A program made the position numbers and the translations under genes. Below are positions 33,440-46,900 of a stretch of DNA of 64,000 nt, one piece after another. Position 1 is the first letter of the stretch. Every line of letters begins with the position of its first letter. Source of the stretch: Parus major (lineage: Eukaryota; Chordata; Aves; Passeriformes; Paridae); contig NC_031768.1 of the NCBI RefSeq assembly GCF_001522545.3, positions 87,071,666 through 87,135,665 of the forward strand. Direction: 5' to 3'. Under the pieces are notes generated by a model, which was not told where the DNA came from, made no database searches, and worked only from the letters and a program-made list of their open reading frames with translations.

Positions 33440-34330
33440 TAAATGGTGTTTCTATGCTTTCAGGCTATTTCTCGCATTGATCAAAACCATTTGTATACAA
33501 ATTTTCTCTACCAAATCCTTTGCAACCTCTCTCAGGTTAATGTTGTCTACAAATTTTAATAGACACAATTTTCTAGTCCGCTGTATAAATTACTGAAAAA
33601 AAAACCCACTAATAGCACATTGAAAACACGTTTCTGCAGGACTCCTTGATATTTCTTTACAGATAGACAGCTTAGGATCAAAAACTAATCTTAGAATTTT
33701 CCAATCAGCATCAGACTCTCCCAACAGTGATTTCAGTAGATCCAGCTTCCCATGTTTCCGAATGTGCTTGTTAGACTGTCAGATGAAACAGTAAAAATCC
33801 TACTGAAATCAAAAATTTAGCATCTATTGTTACTTTCTTGACCACAAGGACAAGTTTGCCATGAAAGATTGGTTTAACTTGATCTCTTCTTTTTGGAAAA
33901 TGTGAGTTGACTACATCATATTAATTCGTTCTAGTAACACAGGGGAAGGCAGTAAAATAATGTTGGCTGGCCAGTAATTAATCAGATTTTCTTTTTTCAA
34001 ATGGCCAATATATTTTGCCTTTTCCAATCTTCTGAACCACTCCATCGTCTAGATATCTCAAAGATAACAGCCAGTGGACCATTCTCCATCTCTCCAGCCA
34101 TCACAGGATGAAGTTCATCAGTCCTAATTGGTTTGAAAACCTTGACTTTCCCTAAGTGCTTAGAAATGTAAAATGACTTTTTCCCCACTTGCAACTGGTG
34201 CTAGTTAAGATATTCACCTAGCCAACACCCCAGTGAAGACAAGTGAAAAATGGTTGGAGCTTCTACGTATCTGACCAGTTTCCAGTCAGTCAAAGCCAGT
34301 CTTTTTACTGATCTTCAGGCACTATTGGGT
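33440..34330 (-). mobile_element. Ancient CR1/L3-like LINE relic
   Basis: The minus strand resembles the 3' part of the RT region of old amniote CR1/L3 LINEs. On the plus strand, 'aatgttgtctacaaattttaatagaca', 'ttgccttttccaatcttctg' and 'catcacaggatgaagttcatcag' occur in the order expected for a reverse-complement copy. No reading frame survives. Family assignment is by remembered consensus phrases only. Confidence 0.5.
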
Positions 34331-35140
34331 GAGCTGATAGTTCTGTTCTTTCCCACCACAGATAAGGTACTCATTTCCTTTTCAAAATATCTTTGCACTT
34401 AATTGGACTCAGTTGCCATGTCCTCCTTAATTCCTTCTTCTCTAGACTAAAGTCTGCATTTTATTTTAAACCTTCTGCTTGTGTAGTCCAAGTAGTTATT
34501 GCCCTCTGTGGATTCACTTCCCCCATTTGTCTCTGTTGTAGCAGCGTGGTACCCAAACTGGACACTCAGCCCTGTGTCACTCAGCACTGTGAGTGAAGTC
34601 ACAGCAGTACAGAGCTGTTCTGACAGCTTGTTTCATCTGACCTACAGGCTATCCTCCTAAACACAAACTGATCTGATGTGTGCCTTTTTGGCAACAGCAT
34701 CATGTTGATGTACATTCTTCTTTTTTTTAAGGAAGATGATATTCAATGAACTCTGATGCGCTCTGAAACTGTGCATTTGAAAAAACAACAGAGGATCTTT
34801 TCCTCCTAAATATTCAGTCTTTCTCACACTGATCCTCCGAACTTCAAAGTCATGGGTCTAATTTATTCAGAGGGTTGGGGGTTTTTGTGGAGACCAAACA
34901 TCCGAAGAAGCTTCTCTGGTCCCATGAGCGAGGACGAGCGTCAGGAACGACTTGGCTCTGCTCTTGGACCCATCGCTTTCCCGTGGTCAAAAAAAAACGC
35001 GATCAGTTCGCCTCGGCTCCCCTATTGCAAAACAAAGACGAGTTTGTTTAAGTTCGGGGGGGCGGTTTGATGGCTTGCGGGGGTGTGGTTGTTGGTTTGT
35101 TTTTAATGGAAGAGCCTTGAGTGGCCGGGCCGAAGGAGCC
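34331..35140. other. Upstream region of the carrier gene
   Basis: No gene is recognised. From about 34,950 the composition becomes richer in CpG, leading into the promoter island. Confidence 0.4.
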
Positions 35141-35149
35141 GAGTGAGCC

Positions 35150-35640
35150 CTCATCCGTACATCTGCAGGGAGCGGCCCTGGGTCCCCTCACGGCGCCCCG
35201 CCCGCCCCTTCCGCCGCTCCTGCGGGCGGGCCGGGGCCGCAGCGCCGGGGCCATGTCGCAGCACAGCACCCTGCTCCACCTGCTCGCCGGAGGGTGAGTG
35301 CCCCGGGAGGCGGAGGGGCAGGAGGGCGGGATTCGGGCCGCGGCTCCGGCAGCAGCCACCGCCGGGGAGCCGGGGCAGAGCAGCCCCCGCCGGTGCCCGC
35401 GGGCCGCGGCTGTGCCGGGTCCCATCGGGGCTCGGCGCCGTGCAGCAGCCCCGCAGCACCGGCGGGAATGTCTGGCTCCGCGGCTCGGGAAGGCGGAGAG
35501 CTTCCCGGTGAGGACGGGGAGTTACATCCAGCCGGGACCTGCCGGGGATGCGGGGCAAGGGGAGCGGGGTGCTGAACGAGAGGCGCCACGGGGCCTCTCC
35601 GGCGGGACAAGTGTGGGGCATCCGTGTGTTCGGGAGGGGG
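35150..35640 (+). promoter_or_regulatory. CpG-island promoter of the SLC25A36-like gene
   Basis: GC-rich, CpG-dense block centred on the start codon at 35,253, extending into intron 1. With the PEX5 island 3 kb away, the two genes are divergently arranged but have separate islands. Confidence 0.7.
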
Positions 35641-38600
35641 GCCAGCTCTCTCCATCAGCGCGTGGCTGAGATTCCTGTGTGACTTCTCTGGCTTTAAATA
35701 GTGCGGCTGTTTCTGGTGAGTCAGCTGTTCGGATCCCAGCGGTGCCCCTCTGCATTAGAAGCGTGCCCTTGAGCAAGTGATTTGTCCCGTGGCGTTTCCC
35801 CCTTCCTCTCTTTAAAGTCTCAAAACAATGAGCTTCAAGTAAGTTTACGGTGCCCTAAAGCAGAAGATAATGTGGATCTCCGGACTTTGCTGAGTAACTG
35901 CAGAAGTCCTCTGCTTAGGCAGCCACCTAGTCCCTTTCAAATCGCACCAGCCTGCTGGAGTCCGTGTGACAGTGAAGCCTGTGATACTGCATGTACAATA
36001 AGGCACATAATTTAATTGCTTTTAATTGGTAGATTTCCAGTTTCCTGCAGCTAATGCAGTTCTTGTGCTATGTCAATCTTTGCATACGTGTACTTGTTTT
36101 CTCTGTTCCCATTGTTATTTTGTACATGTTATTATTTTATTAATTTATCCTTTGAACTGTATAATCATTGCATCTTAGACTTTCTTAATACATTATTCTT
36201 TCTTAGTTTTCTCAAGCTTTTCTTCATCTTTTTCCACCATAGTTCCTGAAAAACTGAGAGTTTGGCTAGTGACAAGAATGTCACTAGTGGGAATGTTGTC
36301 AGTCTGTATCTTGTCCTCGTCCATTAATCAATCCTCCTAAATTACAGCTAATTAAAACCATAGGGATAATAATGTGAATAAGACATGAATGAGAAGTTCA
36401 GTTTATTGCTGCACTATATTTAATATTACTGGTTTATGTAATGAAACAAAACAGGGTCTCATTCATGAAGGAACAGTTCTCTGCTTCCAGTATAAGAACT
36501 GGGGACCAGCCAAAGAAACTTGTGAGAGGTTTCTTCAGAGCTAATGCAAAAACATAATTCTTCCAACAGTGTGCAGTTAAACTGTGGGACTCCTAGCCAC
36601 AGCATAGTTGAGGGTAAAGGCTTCTCATGTGTCCAGGAAGAATTTTGAAAAGATGAACGAAAAATAATGTGTTGAAGGCTGCTAAAAGCAAGGCAACATT
36701 TCTGGCTGAGGAAATCCCTGAACTGAAAGTTGTGGGAAGCTGGGAGAGTGTTCTGGAGGTACTCCTCCTACTCTTCTTTAAGTAACCTTTATTTGTCTGT
36801 ATCCTAGGCAGACACCTGGTTTAACTGCAGGTTTGCCTGATCCAGCATTGCTATTCTTAAATGAAGATCTTCAACCCATCTTAATTTTTGGCTAGCCTAA
36901 GTAAGAGCTAACATGAATTACCAGTAAACCTTGTCACCTTTTGCATGTGCTTATACGCTTTTTAGATAATTTTTAAAATGTTAACAGTGTCTTTTGTATT
37001 TCTCAACTAATTCTTTTCTTGCATCACCTCAAACTTGTCAGTTTTCCCTTTAAAATGTGAAAGCAAGATCCAGAGGCAAATACCATTTTCTAAGGTAAAA
37101 TTACCCGCCTTCTTCAATTAGCACTTTTTGCCACGGCTTTGCTCTCAGAGTACATGTTGTACTCATTTTTATCTGCTGCTCTTCATCCTATTTTGCAGAA
37201 ATTGCTTTAGATCCTGCTTCTAGAGTAATGATACATAATTTTCCATTTCTCCTGAAACAGAAGAATTTTGCAGACCTATGTCTTTCATAGAGTGTAAGCA
37301 GATGTATCAGCATGTAATGCATGGCAATACATCCCAGTTGAGATTTGTTCTAGTTTTGAACAGCTGGTACCCCTCATTTCCTTAGCTGAAATTAATGGGT
37401 GTTCTTTTTTCCTTTTGTCTTGCTATTGAGACATAGTGGCTCATAGTGGCCCTTCACCTCACAGTCTCTTTCTGCCGATTAAATGGCCAAGGAGTAACAA
37501 TTTCTTTAATTGTTATTCTTGCTTTTATAATACTTTTTTATTCTCTGTATGTATCGGTAGTTTCAGGAACTTGACCTCAGGAAACTTTCATATATACTGG
37601 AAGCATGTGTTCAAGCTCAGATCCTGACCATTGCAGGTGAGGACTTCTTCAAGAAGTTAGATATTAAGAGAACATTACATAAACTTTTGCTTCCTTATGC
37701 ACTATTAGAGAGAAGAATTAATATACCAATTAATTGCTTCTCTCAATGTCTTCCTGGTGTATTGTTTGCTCAGCTTTGAGATAAGGAGTTGAAACTGCCC
37801 TGTATGGACCTTTTAAACCTTGATCTGTCACCACTGTACTCCAATCTTCTCCTGAACTGGAGACTGTACTCCTGGTCAAAGAAACAACAGACATGTAAGT
37901 CTGGAGCCTGTATAAGACAAATTAGTAGAATCTATGGTAAAGAACAGATTGTTGGACCCCTAAGTGAATATGGTCTGTATGGGAAGAATCAACGTGGCCT
38001 TTGTACAAGAAGACCCTGCCTCATGCAACTCTGGATTGCTGTGTAGGCTGTGTCTTGGTGTCTGTGTTTAATCCACTTGTTCACTCAGAGAACCTGAGCC
38101 AGGGTGTTCACTGCTTTGCTGTGTGTTGTCTTCTGAGCTGGAGCTAAATTCAGGAGTCATGTTGCCAGACTCCCACCACTCATCATATACCTCCTGAGGG
38201 AAATTGCTGCTGATGGACTGCTCTGCAAGTCGTCACCATATCTGCCAGATGTGTACATCTGCCAAGGGCTTGACAAAGCAACGTGAGTGTTACGGAATAG
38301 CATAGCTAGTTGCTGGCATCATTAGCTGCATAATCTCCTAGCTGCCATATCTTCAACTCTTGGATGTTAGTGCAGTAGGCATCCAGGTCTCTTTTATTTC
38401 TCTTTTTTTTTGCCCCATTCCTGTTGGCAATGATAATGAAGCCCTAGGAGCAAAGGCTGTGATAATACTATGTATGTCCACTGAGCTGTGTAGACTTTTT
38501 CAAAATAGTTCTTCAGAACTCTCGCTATTTGCTGTCCTGCACTGTCACATGTAATTCTGATGATATACCTGACACTTCCCTGATATCTTGTCGTTCTTTG

Positions 38601-41600
38601 TTTGGATTTTCTTTCTTTGGAGCAGAGTGAGCTTTTTATTAAGCCTCCATCTCTTGTGAAGCAAAGCAACTTTGGCTGTAGTGGATGTGAATGATCATCC
38701 ATTTGTCAAAGCCTCTTGCATGGCTTACATGCAAATTCATCTCAAAATGGTCTTTCAGGTACTGAGCATCCTCTAGAAGAGCAGAGTTATCAGTCAGAGG
38801 ATTTAGAGGAGCAGAAGCTGGAAACCAAATATATCAGTTCTGACTTGTCCCTGGGTGGTGGAAAGGGAAAAAGCGGATATGTGTCCTTTCAGCATTCCTG
38901 CAGTGTGATGAGACCCGTTGATGGAGATGGTTCACGAGTTCCAAAAATAGGTTCTGCCTGCTGAAGGTCAGGGTCCTCTTTCATTAAGCAAGCCAGGCTT
39001 GGAGAGAGCCTGGCTGTTGGCAGAAAATACAGATCTTGCTTACAGGGCCTTGCAAATGTGTGTCTGATGTAATTATGGATTAAAGACACAGGCAGGCTGA
39101 GAGGTGGGAGAGTTCTGTGCTGCCCCTGTGTGAGCAGGTGTGGCTGTGGCAACATGTGGGCCACGGTGCCTGGTGACCTCAGCAGAAGGCTTTGCAGTGA
39201 GGATGGGCAGTAGAAATGCTGGCCTGGGGGACTGCTGAGTCCCCATGGACTTGGGACTCTTTGTCTCCAATACTGAGTAAGGTTTCAGAGTGAGGCTGCC
39301 AGATGATGTCCCAAGCGGAGCTGTTCCGTTAATCAGTGTCAGAGCAGGAGGTCATGTGTGACACAGGCTGGGGTACCGAAACTCCTCTTCCAGAGGGGAG
39401 AAGTTGTGGACGAGCAGGGTCAGAATTATTGCCCTGTTACGGCACAGAGATCATTCTTAAATGTGCTGCTATGCCCTAGATGTGGTGGCACAGCTGGAGC
39501 CATCCTGACCTGTCCCCTGGAAGTGGTGAAGACGCGTCTGCAGTCGTCCCAGCTGTCACTGCGGCCTCTGTACCTCCCAGAGATACAGCTGCCAGGGATG
39601 AGTGTGAGGCTGATGAATCCCACCCCACCGTCTCCTGGAGTGCTCAAGTTGCTGAGGTGAGCAGGACAGGGCAATGTGCATGTTAGCACCAGGGAGGTGA
39701 TGATTTGGCCATCATGTGGAGGGTGTGAGGCAAGAGATAAAGAGAATTGAGCTGAGGCTCTGGAAGCCACAAGTGCAATAGAAAGTTTGATCAGAGCACA
39801 GGTATATCTGCTTCTCACCAGTGATCTGTGCTCTGCAAAGCACCTTAGGGGACTGTGAGAAATTTCTCAGCTAGTGGTTTGATCAGACCCAGAGGGATGA
39901 CATTATCAAGAATAGGATGACTAGTGTAAAATGTAGTTGGAAATAGATGATCTTTAAGGTCATTTCCAACCCAAGCATTTCCAGGTTCCATGACCAAAGG
40001 AGACAGGAGAAGTGATTGGAGAGAAAATGAGAGCAGGGAAGAAAAAGAATAACATGGGAAGTGAGGAGAGGGTGCTATAAGAAATACCGAAGAACAAAGA
40101 AGGAGGAGGAATAGGAGAGCCCGCACCTTAGTTATTCTGCTGATTTCTCTGTTCCTTTCCTTCTGTAGGGCCATCCTTGAGAAGGAAGGCAAACGGTCCC
40201 TGTTCCGAGGTCTGGGTCCAAACCTCGTTGGGGTTGCTCCTTCCCGGTGAGTACTGCTCCATGGCAGTGCCTCCTCAGGTTGTACACTTTTTAAGGGAAC
40301 TGTGTCGTGAATGTTGCTCCACTTTCTGAAAGCTGTCTGGGCCTTGTGCTTACATGCCCCTCACACAGACATCTTCTGGAGCTTCTGGTCATAGTGTTAA
40401 GATTAATCCTGTGAGCCAGGTATAAATGGTATCTGATGTCATGTTAGACAAAACTGTGCTGGGAATAAGAAAAGTTGGAGTGAAACTGCACAGTAGTGTC
40501 TCTGCTCCTCACAGGGGAGCTGTAACCTCTTCTGTATTTTTTTCCAACCAGGGCTATATATTTTGCTGCGTATTCTGCTACTAAGGAGAGGCTTAATACT
40601 GTCCTGGTACCAGAGTCCAAGAAAGTACACATACTAGCAGCAGCCTGTGCAGGTGAGCCTTTTCTGTCTCAAATCAAAGTCAAGGGGTCCTTCTGTCTGG
40701 AAATGTCTGTGTGTTTCATTCCTTCTCCATTGCTATTCTGAAGTTTTCTCCCTCCACATGTGGAGAAGTGAGTTCCTTGGGTAACAAAATGTTTTCTCGC
40801 TCTTCATTCTTCTCGGGCTTATCTCTTGAAGTCTAGTCTTTACCCCTTCAGCTGCTATCATGAGCTCTATTCTGCTGTGAGAGGGAGAAGGCAGTGTGTA
40901 ATTTAGGCTACTCACAGTAGCATTTCTCTTGATATATCCCAGTTCTTTAACAAAATCCTCCACTCTTGCAAAATTAGCATTCTGTTTCCTGCCTTTTTGT
41001 AACACCAGGGCCTGTTAGTATGGTTTTATTGGAGGCAGAGGAGCTAATTACCACTAGACAAAGGCTAGAATAGGGGAGGAGGAGAATCAAATAGTCTGCC
41101 CTGAATATCTCTTCTCAAGGTCATTGTCAAATTGCAAATGCTTGCAGCTTGCCAAGCAGAGCTCAGAGAGCTGATAGATCAGCACCTCTTCACGAACTGT
41201 CAGCGTGATCCTGGCACTCACTGCTGTCTTCCTTTTCTGTTCCCCAGGCATTAGTTCAGCCACACTCACCAATCCCATCTGGTTAGTGAAAACCAGGATG
41301 CAGCTGGAAGCCAGGTAAGGCAGTGGAGCAGTGCAGAGCCACTCGATGTCACATCAGGATTGGACTGGGGGGCTGGTGGGCAGAGAGAGGTCTGTGATTT
41401 CTTGTCAGAACATGGCAAGTCTTAGGCTGGGCAAGAGGTTTACGGCTGTGTTCACAACAGCACTATAGGCCAGGTGCAGTATGCTGTCCTAACCACCTCC
41501 CTTCTTTCCAGGGTGAAGGGGGAGATGGCCAGCAATGCTCTCCAGTGTGCCATGCACGTGTACCGCACTGAAGGCCTGCGTGGATTTTACCGTGGGATCA

Positions 41601-42095
41601 CTGCCTCCTATGCGGGAGTGTCAGAGACAATCATACACTTTGTCATCTATGAAGCACTGAAAAAGGAGCTGAGAAACAGCCAGCATTCCCCTTCCCCATC
41701 ACTCACTGTTCCACCAAACAATGATGATTTCTTCGGACTAATGGGCGCTGCTGCTGTCTCCAAAACATGTGCTACGTGCCTTGCATATCCACACGGTGAG
41801 CGGGTCCACCATCCTTGCTTCTGTCCCCCTGGGGGGAGATGCCATGCCCGTGGGATCCATCTGCTAATATATGGCTTCCCTTCTTGTCTCTGCAGAGGTC
41901 ATTCGGACACGGTTGCGAGAGGAAGGGTCACGGTACCGTTCCTTTACACAGACTCTGCAGCTCGTGGCCCGTGAAGAGGGACCCTTGGCGTTATACCGGG
42001 GGCTCCTGGCGCACCTGATCCGCCAGATCCCAAACGCAGCCATCATGATGGCGACCTATGAACTCATCATACATTTGGCCTCTTCCACCTTGTAA
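35253..42095 (+). CDS. SLC25A36-like mitochondrial pyrimidine nucleotide carrier
   Basis: An inner-mitochondrial-membrane carrier of the SLC25A33/A36 group, which exchanges pyrimidine nucleotides with the matrix. Exons: 35253-35293, 39480-39656, 40169-40246, 40552-40652, 41248-41314, 41512-41795, 41896-42095. They total 948 nt, or 315 aa, with all phases consistent. The three mitochondrial-carrier signatures are present: [22 protein letters not shown] (the family's Trp variant) and [11 protein letters not shown]. Shared blocks include [38 protein letters not shown] and [17 protein letters not shown]. The N-terminus [17 protein letters not shown] resembles SLC25A36 more than SLC25A33, so I read it as a paralogue of SLC25A36. 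Intron 1 is 4.2 kb and the rest of the gene is compact. It is convergent with CLSTN3, 1.84 kb between stop codons. Substrate specificity is inferred from family only. Confidence 0.93.
37870..38046 (+). mobile_element. Possible ancient LINE fragment in carrier intron 1
   Basis: The run 'gaagaatcaacgtggcctttgtacaag' followed by 'ccctgcctcatgcaact' resembles the RT-region phrase of CR1/L3-type LINEs that is also seen in the CR1 at 10,480 ('agccagcatggctttac'). It is short and much decayed, so this is a tentative call. Confidence 0.35.
39905..39995 (+). mobile_element. CR1 3'-end stub in carrier intron 2
   Basis: The phrases 'gatgatctttaaggtcatttccaaccc' and 'caggttccatgacc' are a worn CR1 3' tail in the sense orientation. 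Confidence 0.6.
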
Positions 42096-43939
42096 GCTGT
42101 AGCACTTGGCTGAGGCTGCTGTGGAGATGTAGGGACATCATGGTCCTGAGACCTGGTCTTTTGCAGTGCTCTGAGAGGTGGTGCTTTTTGTCACGGGTCA
42201 GATCTGGGTCGGGCATTCTCAGGACACAACGACTACTTTGTGCCAAGTTTTTTGCTCCAACGTGCACAGTGTAGCTTTTTTTTTCCTTCTGGAGACTTGA
42301 ATTATTCCAGTGCTTCAAGATGTCAGGACACTGGTTTGACATGCCTGTTGTAAACTCCCTTGATGAAACAAAGGCATGGAACTTACTGGGAAGTAGACAA
42401 AGCAGAAGAGTGTAAGAGTTTCTTAGCCCCAGCATGTTCACTTATTTTGGACCCAGTAGCAACCTTACGTGGGCACAGTTAGGCATGAAGACAGGCTAGA
42501 GCTGAAACACCTGAGAGAACTGCAGCAAGAAGAGATCTTGTGTTGCAACCTTTGCCCTCAGAAGGGCTCTTCCACTCTCACCTACTGTTCTTGCCACTAA
42601 GGAGGATTTCTCAACCTTGGCTGCCAACAAATTGCAGAATTTTCCTTTGGGTCCTTCACATGTTACAGCCGTTGCCCCAACATGTGTGAGGCAGCTGACA
42701 GCCCCTTTTTGTCTTGCAGGGTCTGAAAAACCAGACCAAGTAGATCCAGGGAAGCAGCACAACCTGCTCTGAAGCACTATCCTAACAACTCATGCTACTG
42801 CTGGGCTCAGAGCCATGCTGTGCTAGTATTTGTTGTGTTTCCACCCCCTCCATGCTCAGCAGAAAGAGGAAAATGCCTCCTTCCTCTAGAAGTGCTAGAG
42901 CTGTTCTACAAGCTGAAGCCCCTGGTATAAAAAATACTCTATCATACTGATAAAGAAAGCAGATCAAGTGAGAAGATAGATGAAGCTAAGGAGATTTGGC
43001 CTGTTTCTGTTGATACACTAAGTGTATGGAAAGAGCCTTATTTATTTTATTTTCCTGTGTTCAAGATTTCAGTTTGCTGCATGTGCTACATTTGCCTGTG
43101 ACAGGCTTGAGTGCTTTCTGTTCCTCTGTGTGTCCCTAGCACCGAGTCCTGGGGAAGGCTACATTTTGTTTAGAGAGTATTTTAACTCTCAAAAAGGCAG
43201 GGAGTAGAGTGGTGAGAAATGTGTTTTTCTTGTTTCATCACATATGCTAAAAAATGTAACCCTTCCCCAAGATAGGGGTAGTAATTTCAGTAAATACATG
43301 CTCTGGACAAACTCCAGTTTCACATTAGAGGCTACACTATTTCTTTCCCTGGTTGTAGTGAAAAACTGCAGAAGTCCTGAATGTTTTATTTGAAATCCAT
43401 TTATTTTAAAATCCACTTTGTTTCCTCATCTTTCTTACCTTCATTCATTTAGTATTAGGAGTATTGACAATTTTACAAAGCGACACAAAGCTGCAGTGGT
43501 TTGTTGGTTGTTTGTTTTTTTTTTTGTTGTTTTTTTTGCATGAAACGAGAATAAACCTCAAATGACAACATTGAAAAAATATACAATATATATATATAAT
43601 ATCTGGGGAGGTTGTGAGAAACCCCACTTTGAGCCCTATGGCTGGCTCTGCCTTTCAGATTTCCATTCTTTCCAAGACCTGCATCACAGTTTGAACCGTG
43701 CCAGCATCATGTGTAGGTGCCCTGACACATGTTTCTGGAGAGCCAGATGGGGGGTCACTAATGTGGGGAATGTCCACAACGAGAATGGCAGAAGATGAAG
43801 GAACATGGGAGGCAGAGGTGATCAATGAGGGAGGAGCACATGTGTACACGGTGGGGGGGGAAAGAAGTTGAAAGTAAGACACCTCCTCCTTCCTGCCATA
43901 CGTTTTGGGGGGATCCACTGGGCGGGTGTTTTAAAGCTC
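42096..43939. other. Convergent 3' ends of the carrier gene and CLSTN3
   Basis: This holds the 3' UTRs of both genes. An AATAAA on the plus strand near 43,551 could end the carrier transcript. T-rich tracts and TTTATT hexamers near 43,385-43,405 and 43,035-43,050 could serve CLSTN3 on the other strand. If the distal signals are used, the two mRNAs overlap. A short (TA)n sits at about 43,585. Confidence 0.5.
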
Positions 43940-46900
43940 CTAGTAGCGGTGAGAGACGTCACTTTTGCCGATGATGTGCCGGTCATTCATGTCACTGCTG
44001 TCCGGGGAGTCGGGTGTCTCCGAGTCGGTGCTGTCGTCGTCATCCTCCATGCCCTGGCCAGCTCTGCCCTCCACACTCCCTGCTGCCCTCTCCTGACAGC
44101 TCTGGTAGGACTGGGGAGGTGAGATACGGGGTAAAGGGAAAGGTCTGACAACACAACTGCCCGCCCAGCCCCTGCCACGGTGGCTGCTCCTCACCTCCAT
44201 GGGGTTGACGATGATGGTGAGGGCCGAGTCATCCCAGAACATGTCGCTCTCTTTGCCTCCAGCGCTGGTGTGCCCCGACTCAGCAGCCCCAGGGACCTCT
44301 TGCCCCACTCCCCGCCGGTGCAGGGAGTGGATGCGCAGGATGCCGAGGATCACCATCAGTGCCAGGAAGCCCACGCACACCACAATGATGACAGTGGCAG
44401 CGCTGGGGACCACTTTGAAGAAAGAAAGCAAGAAGTTGTGTCTAGACTCTGTCACAGAAACATGCATTTCCAACCTGACATGCAGGAACTGAGATCCCTG
44501 GGCAGAGCTTGGGTTTTGGGTCTATGCAGGAACACAGCCTGACTTGTCTGTGCCCCTGGGCACAGGCAGTTCCTGCGATGTCAGCCTGGCCTTAGACTCT
44601 GCACATCTTTATCTACAGAATTCACCAGAATATGTTGCACCGCATATATCTGTATCCTGCTCTTGGGAGGGAGAAATGTGTGCGGGGGACAGCCTGTAAG
44701 GGCTCAAGGATGATTTTCAGAGAGTGATTTCTGTGCAAACAGTAGAGAAAGTAAGAAGACAAAAGGTGCCTTTGTTGCACATGGAGTAGATGTGAATGCT
44801 GTGATCGGCTTATAATTAGTGCTGTGGCAAAAGCCTGGCTTCTCCACAGGAGAAAACCTTAAATTCATCTTACCCCTAGCCTGACTCCCATGTGTTTGTT
44901 TTGGGCCTGTAGACTGAGCCTTAACTCCCCAGATAACCACCTTCCCTGCAAAATCTATCTGGGCCCTCCACAAATTTGTTTATAGTTCTATTTAGCAGGG
45001 ACAAGTTTGCTGCTGCCATCAGGCAGAGCTGGGGAAGGGAGGGGCAAAGGCTGGCACATGTTGGACCAGCTTGGGATTAGCTGCTGCAGGAAGCTTCAGC
45101 AAAAAGTAGCTCAAAGGTGCCTTGTCTGTTCCATACAACAAGGGAACTTGCTTGTCCATAGCAAGTCCTGGAGCTTTCACAGCCCAGGAGGAATCAATTT
45201 GAGTGTGGTTACGCCGGAGGCACAGGGCTACTGGCACAAACAAACATCTAGTCTAGTTTTCAGGCTTCTCTCTCTTTTGAGGACAAGAATTCTCCTCTTG
45301 TCTGCATGGTGCCACCTCCTGTATTTTCCTGCCTTGCTGACCACCACCTACTCCCATTTCTTTCTTTAGAGCAGTGGCAATCTTGACTCACTTTTCTCTC
45401 CCGCTGTTGTAGCTTCTTTCTGAAATTACTTTACACAAGCCCACACAGCACCTTTGCAAGGTGCATGAATGAAGTCAACTTACAGTTATTCTTTTTAGAC
45501 CCTATGAGATGTAAATTTCAGTCTGCTTCTACATCAAGAAAATAACAGCCCACAAGAGAAGGATTGCATGCTCTAAAATACAATTTGACAAGGACTGCAG
45601 TCCACTGGCTAACGATGAGTGGAACAGGACAGTATAATGAGAACCTGATAAGGTTCAGGAGGAACATCTCAGGCAGGGAGCCTGAGAGGAATCCTCCACT
45701 ATAGGTTCTGCCAGGATATCAGAAAATCAGCATCCTGATCTAAAGGAATGAACCCAAAAGATAGTGTTACATACTTGGGTTGTTGTGAGTGCTTGCCAAA
45801 CTGTGCCCAGACAGCTCTGCAGGTAAATGATGGCCTCGGTGCACAAACTGCTGGGAGCTCAGAATATGGTTAGGATGAACAGCTCGGTTCATGTTGTGGA
45901 GAACATTCACCTGCAGAAATACCAGAGAGAGGGGGGACTCAACCCTGTGCCCATGGCACATTCCATGCATTCCCATGCACCGCGTCCGTCCTCCCCATGC
46001 ATGCAGAAGAACCTCTGTGTGCATGTATCAGTCTTGTACCTCGACAGTAAACTCATTGCTGGAGTAGCGTCCATTCATCTCAGTGCAGGACAGGTGAAAC
46101 TTCCTTTCATAGAGGGCAGCACCATGGTTGATGTGGTAGGAGACCTGGCGTAGGATCTCCTCGTAAACCGCAATGCTTTCCACGCCTGAGACAAGAAGAC
46201 AGGGGTGGGGTGAGCAAGCTCCTGCTCCAAGGTCACCTGGCATCCTAACCCTGCAGCAACTAGAAGCTACAGAGGGATCCAAGGCAATACTGGGTTTGTT
46301 AATTTTGGGAAGATAGAGCTGGCTGTGAATGACCTGATGGAATCCCTGCTTGCATCGCTAAAACAAGTGGAAAGGAAGGAAGGATTGAGAGCAACAGCCC
46401 TGTTACGTTCTGGAGAGTAAAGAAGTGTTGTACCACAAGTTGTGGAATATGTTGTCCCTTTCGTGTCATGACATCCTAACGTCAAGTGCTTCTCCCAGTG
46501 ATGCCTGACAGTCGGTGACAGAGGCATAACTAGACAGCTGTGACCATGGAGAGGACTTACCTGTGATGGTCAGGTAGGCAGAGGTGTTAACGAGCTCCAG
46601 GCCCCGCTGCTGCAGCAGTGCCCCATCCAGGAGCAGGTACTCCCTCTCTGGGTCCAAGTCATCTCCCACCAATGAGATCTCACAGCCATCCAGGTTGTGC
46701 ACAATCTCGTCTGACATTCGTGTGTCTGTCACTGAGATGCAAACAGAAAGAAGGTATGGCCAGAAAGCCAGACAGCCATCAGAGAAGGAAGGAGTTACTC
46801 AGTGGGGTACCTGCTCACCTAAGAGTGCTCACATCCTATGTAAGTACTGCTGCTCCATCTAGCACTGACCTTAAGTAAAATCACTGTCAGTCTAACTACT

